Part shown: piece by piece, positions 62,538 through 64,000 of the stretch
How the letters are laid out: every line of letters starts with the position of its first letter
Position numbering within the stretch: position 1 is the stretch's first letter
Assembly (NCBI RefSeq): GCF_018687475.1
Contig: NZ_CP061292.1
Span: 1,612,001 to 1,676,000, forward strand
Source of the DNA: Polynucleobacter sp. MWH-UH24A
GTDB lineage: Bacteria > Pseudomonadota > Gammaproteobacteria > Burkholderiales > Burkholderiaceae
Length of the DNA: 64,000 nucleotides
Direction of reading: 5' to 3'
Notes under the pieces: generated by a model
What the model saw: the letters and a program-made list of their open reading frames with translations, nothing else
Database searches by the model: none
What the model was told of the DNA's origin: nothing
Position numbers and translations under genes: made by a program

Positions 62538-63185
62538 TTACGCTCTGGGGATCCAGGCTCCCGCTTTAGATAGGTTTTTAAGCTCAGCAAGGCTCTTTGC
62601 CTCTTTCCGAATTGAATTCCAAAGACATAAAAGCAATTCACATGTGGCAAGCGTGTCCGCTGCAGCCTGATGGCGAACGCTGCATTCAATACCAAAGAGC
62701 TGCAACCAGTCATCTAAGGCTCGTGCTTTAGGATGTATGCCTGATACTGCAGCCAACGGTTCAATATCAATCCAATCATTTGCTAGCGGTGATAGGCCAA
62801 ATCGTTTGTAAGCGCGGGTAATCATGCCCTGATCAAAAGGAGCATGAAATGCGAGTAAGGGAGAGCTTCCCACCCATTGTCGAAACTCCTCCAACACTTC
62901 AACCGGTGGTCTTCCGGCAGTTTGTGCACCGACGCCAATATGGTGAACCAAAATATTGTCTTTATCGGACGCTAAATCTTGTTTTAAGACCGCTTCAAAA
63001 CTATCCCCAATCACAATCGTGGGTTTTGTGAATCCCGGTCCAACCTCAATCGCAATAGCTGCGATCGCAAGCAAGCGATCACGACTAGGATCCAAACCCG
63101 TTGTCTCTACATCCAACACAACCCAACGACTGGGTTCAATTCTGGATTGGCTAATTCCAAAACGGGCTAATAGATTAGCGAACAT
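62538..63185 (-). CDS. DEDDh 3'-5' exonuclease domain protein
   Basis: The exonuclease motifs are VLDVETTGLD (Exo I), HAPFDQGMI (Exo II) and HQAAADTLAT (Exo III with the histidine), as in DnaQ-like proteins. The ATG at 63185 (MFANLLARF) gives 215 residues. A longer frame from 63260 would run inside the DUF294 gene. It overlaps that gene by 11 bases. The pair DUF294-exonuclease near an SSS transporter is a recurrent arrangement, so the exonuclease is probably not the replicative epsilon subunit. Confidence 0.88.
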   Translation of the reverse strand: MFANLLARFGISQSRIEPSRWVVLDVETTGLDPSRDRLLAIAAIAIEVGPGFTKPTIVIGDSFEAVLKQDLASDKDNILVHHIGVGAQTAGRPPVEVLEEFRQWVGSSPLLAFHAPFDQGMITRAYKRFGLSPLANDWIDIEPLAAVSGIHPKARALDDWLQLFGIECSVRHQAAADTLATCELLLCLWNSIRKEAKSLAELKNLSKAGAWIPRA

Positions 63186-64000
63186 AATCGAGTTCAAGTC
63201 GTTGCTGCAGATTACGGACCTCGGAGAGCGACTCCCGCAAAATTGTCTTATCGACAGCATTCAATTTATCAACATCGACCGCATTGGGATTGCCACCAAT
63301 CGCATGGCCATCAATTTGCGCAGCAAGCCGTAAGGTCTGCAAATACTCAAACGCAGCAATCCATGCAAGACTTTCGGCCCCATCCAGGTTTAATGCACGG
63401 CCAATCGCCGCTAATCGCTCACGCGTATTCACAGCACTAATACCATTCGCTAGCGAATAAATACGGGCACAGTCAACCACGATTGCGGTACCCTGTAGTT
63501 TGATATCGATGATTTGCTTACCATCGAGGTCTTTGGTTTCTAAACTACCAAACCAATTGAATGGCACTTTCCATTTCAATGAGTTTTCAACGAGTAATTT
63601 GATAAATCGTGGTGTAGCCTCAGCGCGCTTTACAACATACTCGCGCAATGGCTCCAGCAAAGACTCATTCCCTGCAAGCGCTCTAAAGTCAAAGAAGATG
63701 CTGGCATTGAGAAGATCCTCTGGATTACCCTGCTCAATCCAGCGTGCAAAACGCTCTAGCCACTCTTGTTGACTGATGCAAAGCTCTGGGTTACTTGCCA
63801 TAATATTTCCCTTGCACAAGGGATACCCGCATGCATCAAGCGCCTGATTGACATCGTTCGCAAAAGCTAAATAGTGATTCTTTTTAGAAGTCTCACTATC
63901 CATATAAATCAACGCATTGTCTTGATCAGTGGCAATCGTTTGCTCACTGCGCCCCTCCGAACCAAGCGAGATCCAGGCAAAACTCTCTAAATTCAAATCA
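63175..64000 (-). CDS. DUF294 putative nucleotidyltransferase, C-terminal part (5' end outside window)
   Basis: The visible 275 residues hold the nucleotidyltransferase DUF294 domain (WISLGSEGRSEQTIATDQDNALIY, with the GSEGRxEQ and DQD pattern) and the DUF294_C substrate-binding-like domain. Full-length members start with cyclic-nucleotide and CBS domains and resemble the PII uridylyltransferase fold. The frame is open to the window edge, so a TTG at 63996 is not the start. The likely context is control of the nearby acetate-type transport system (inference from known neighbourhoods). Confidence 0.9.
   Translation of the reverse strand, partial: DLNLESFAWISLGSEGRSEQTIATDQDNALIYMDSETSKKNHYLAFANDVNQALDACGYPLCKGNIMASNPELCISQQEWLERFARWIEQGNPEDLLNASIFFDFRALAGNESLLEPLREYVVKRAEATPRFIKLLVENSLKWKVPFNWFGSLETKDLDGKQIIDIKLQGTAIVVDCARIYSLANGISAVNTRERLAAIGRALNLDGAESLAWIAAFEYLQTLRLAAQIDGHAIGGNPNAVDVDKLNAVDKTILRESLSEVRNLQQRLELDYVR

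Overview
The window looks like the chromosome of a free-living freshwater betaproteobacterium of the Polynucleobacter type (Burkholderiaceae). This is an inference from moderate GC content, very short intergenic gaps, many 1-4 base stop/start overlaps, and gene orders common in that group: recG-oxyR-ubiA, queA-tgt-yajC-secD-secF, recA-recX, sucC-sucD, and split pntAA-pntAB-pntB. No rRNA, tRNA or CRISPR array was seen. The first and last genes (tldD, and a DUF294 nucleotidyltransferase) run off the window.

Layout. 1-2.1 kb: tldD end and DAHP synthase. 2.1-8.2 kb: a cobalamin adenosyltransferase divergent from glcDEF-yggS-proC (glycolate oxidation, PLP homeostasis, proline). 8.2-12.1 kb: recG-oxyR-ubiA on the minus strand. 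12.2-17.7 kb: queuosine genes and the SecDF-YajC translocase genes. 17.7-20.4 kb: purB-waaA. 20.5-22.2 kb: a GST and mnmA. 22.4-25.3 kb: the proton-translocating transhydrogenase operon.

25.2-30.8 kb is the clearest accessory region. It is an AT-rich island flanked by 97-bp direct repeats of the 3' end of pntB, with a truncated tyrosine integrase next to pntB. Its cargo is a SAM methyltransferase with a zinc ribbon, a glycosyltransferase, and a TPR/O-GlcNAc-transferase-type protein with six almost identical 102-bp TPR units. The island supplies the present 3' end of pntB. The older 3' end and the likely native terminator sit 5.4 kb downstream.

30.8-33.4 kb: a small lipoprotein gene and groES-groEL with a CIRCE operator. 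33.5-37.4 kb: a second unusual unit, made of a degenerate EAL-domain protein, a BvgA/EvgA-like response regulator and a compact BvgS/EvgS-like hybrid kinase. A palindrome made of BvgA-like half-sites lies upstream. 37.4-45.8 kb: HU, PBP4, then a long minus-strand cluster sua5-purK-purE-purC-pyk-pgk with azlCD upstream, which joins substrate-level ATP formation to purine synthesis. 47-49.7 kb: ilvE, a zinc-finger protein, waaF and a SnoaL-like protein. 49.7-58.9 kb: a BepA-like protease, moaC, a type IV pilin, a TerC protein, sucCD, recA-recX under a near-consensus SOS box, and three genes (DUF2878, DUF3833, chalcone-isomerase-like) usually seen in light/singlet-oxygen clusters. 59-64 kb: a sodium:solute symporter with an EF-hand-like loop and a long charged insert, its DUF4212 partner, TPR and membrane proteins, a DEDDh exonuclease and the DUF294 protein.

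Most of the window is core metabolism. The parts that deserve a second look are the pntB-targeted island and the EAL/BvgAS-like signalling unit.
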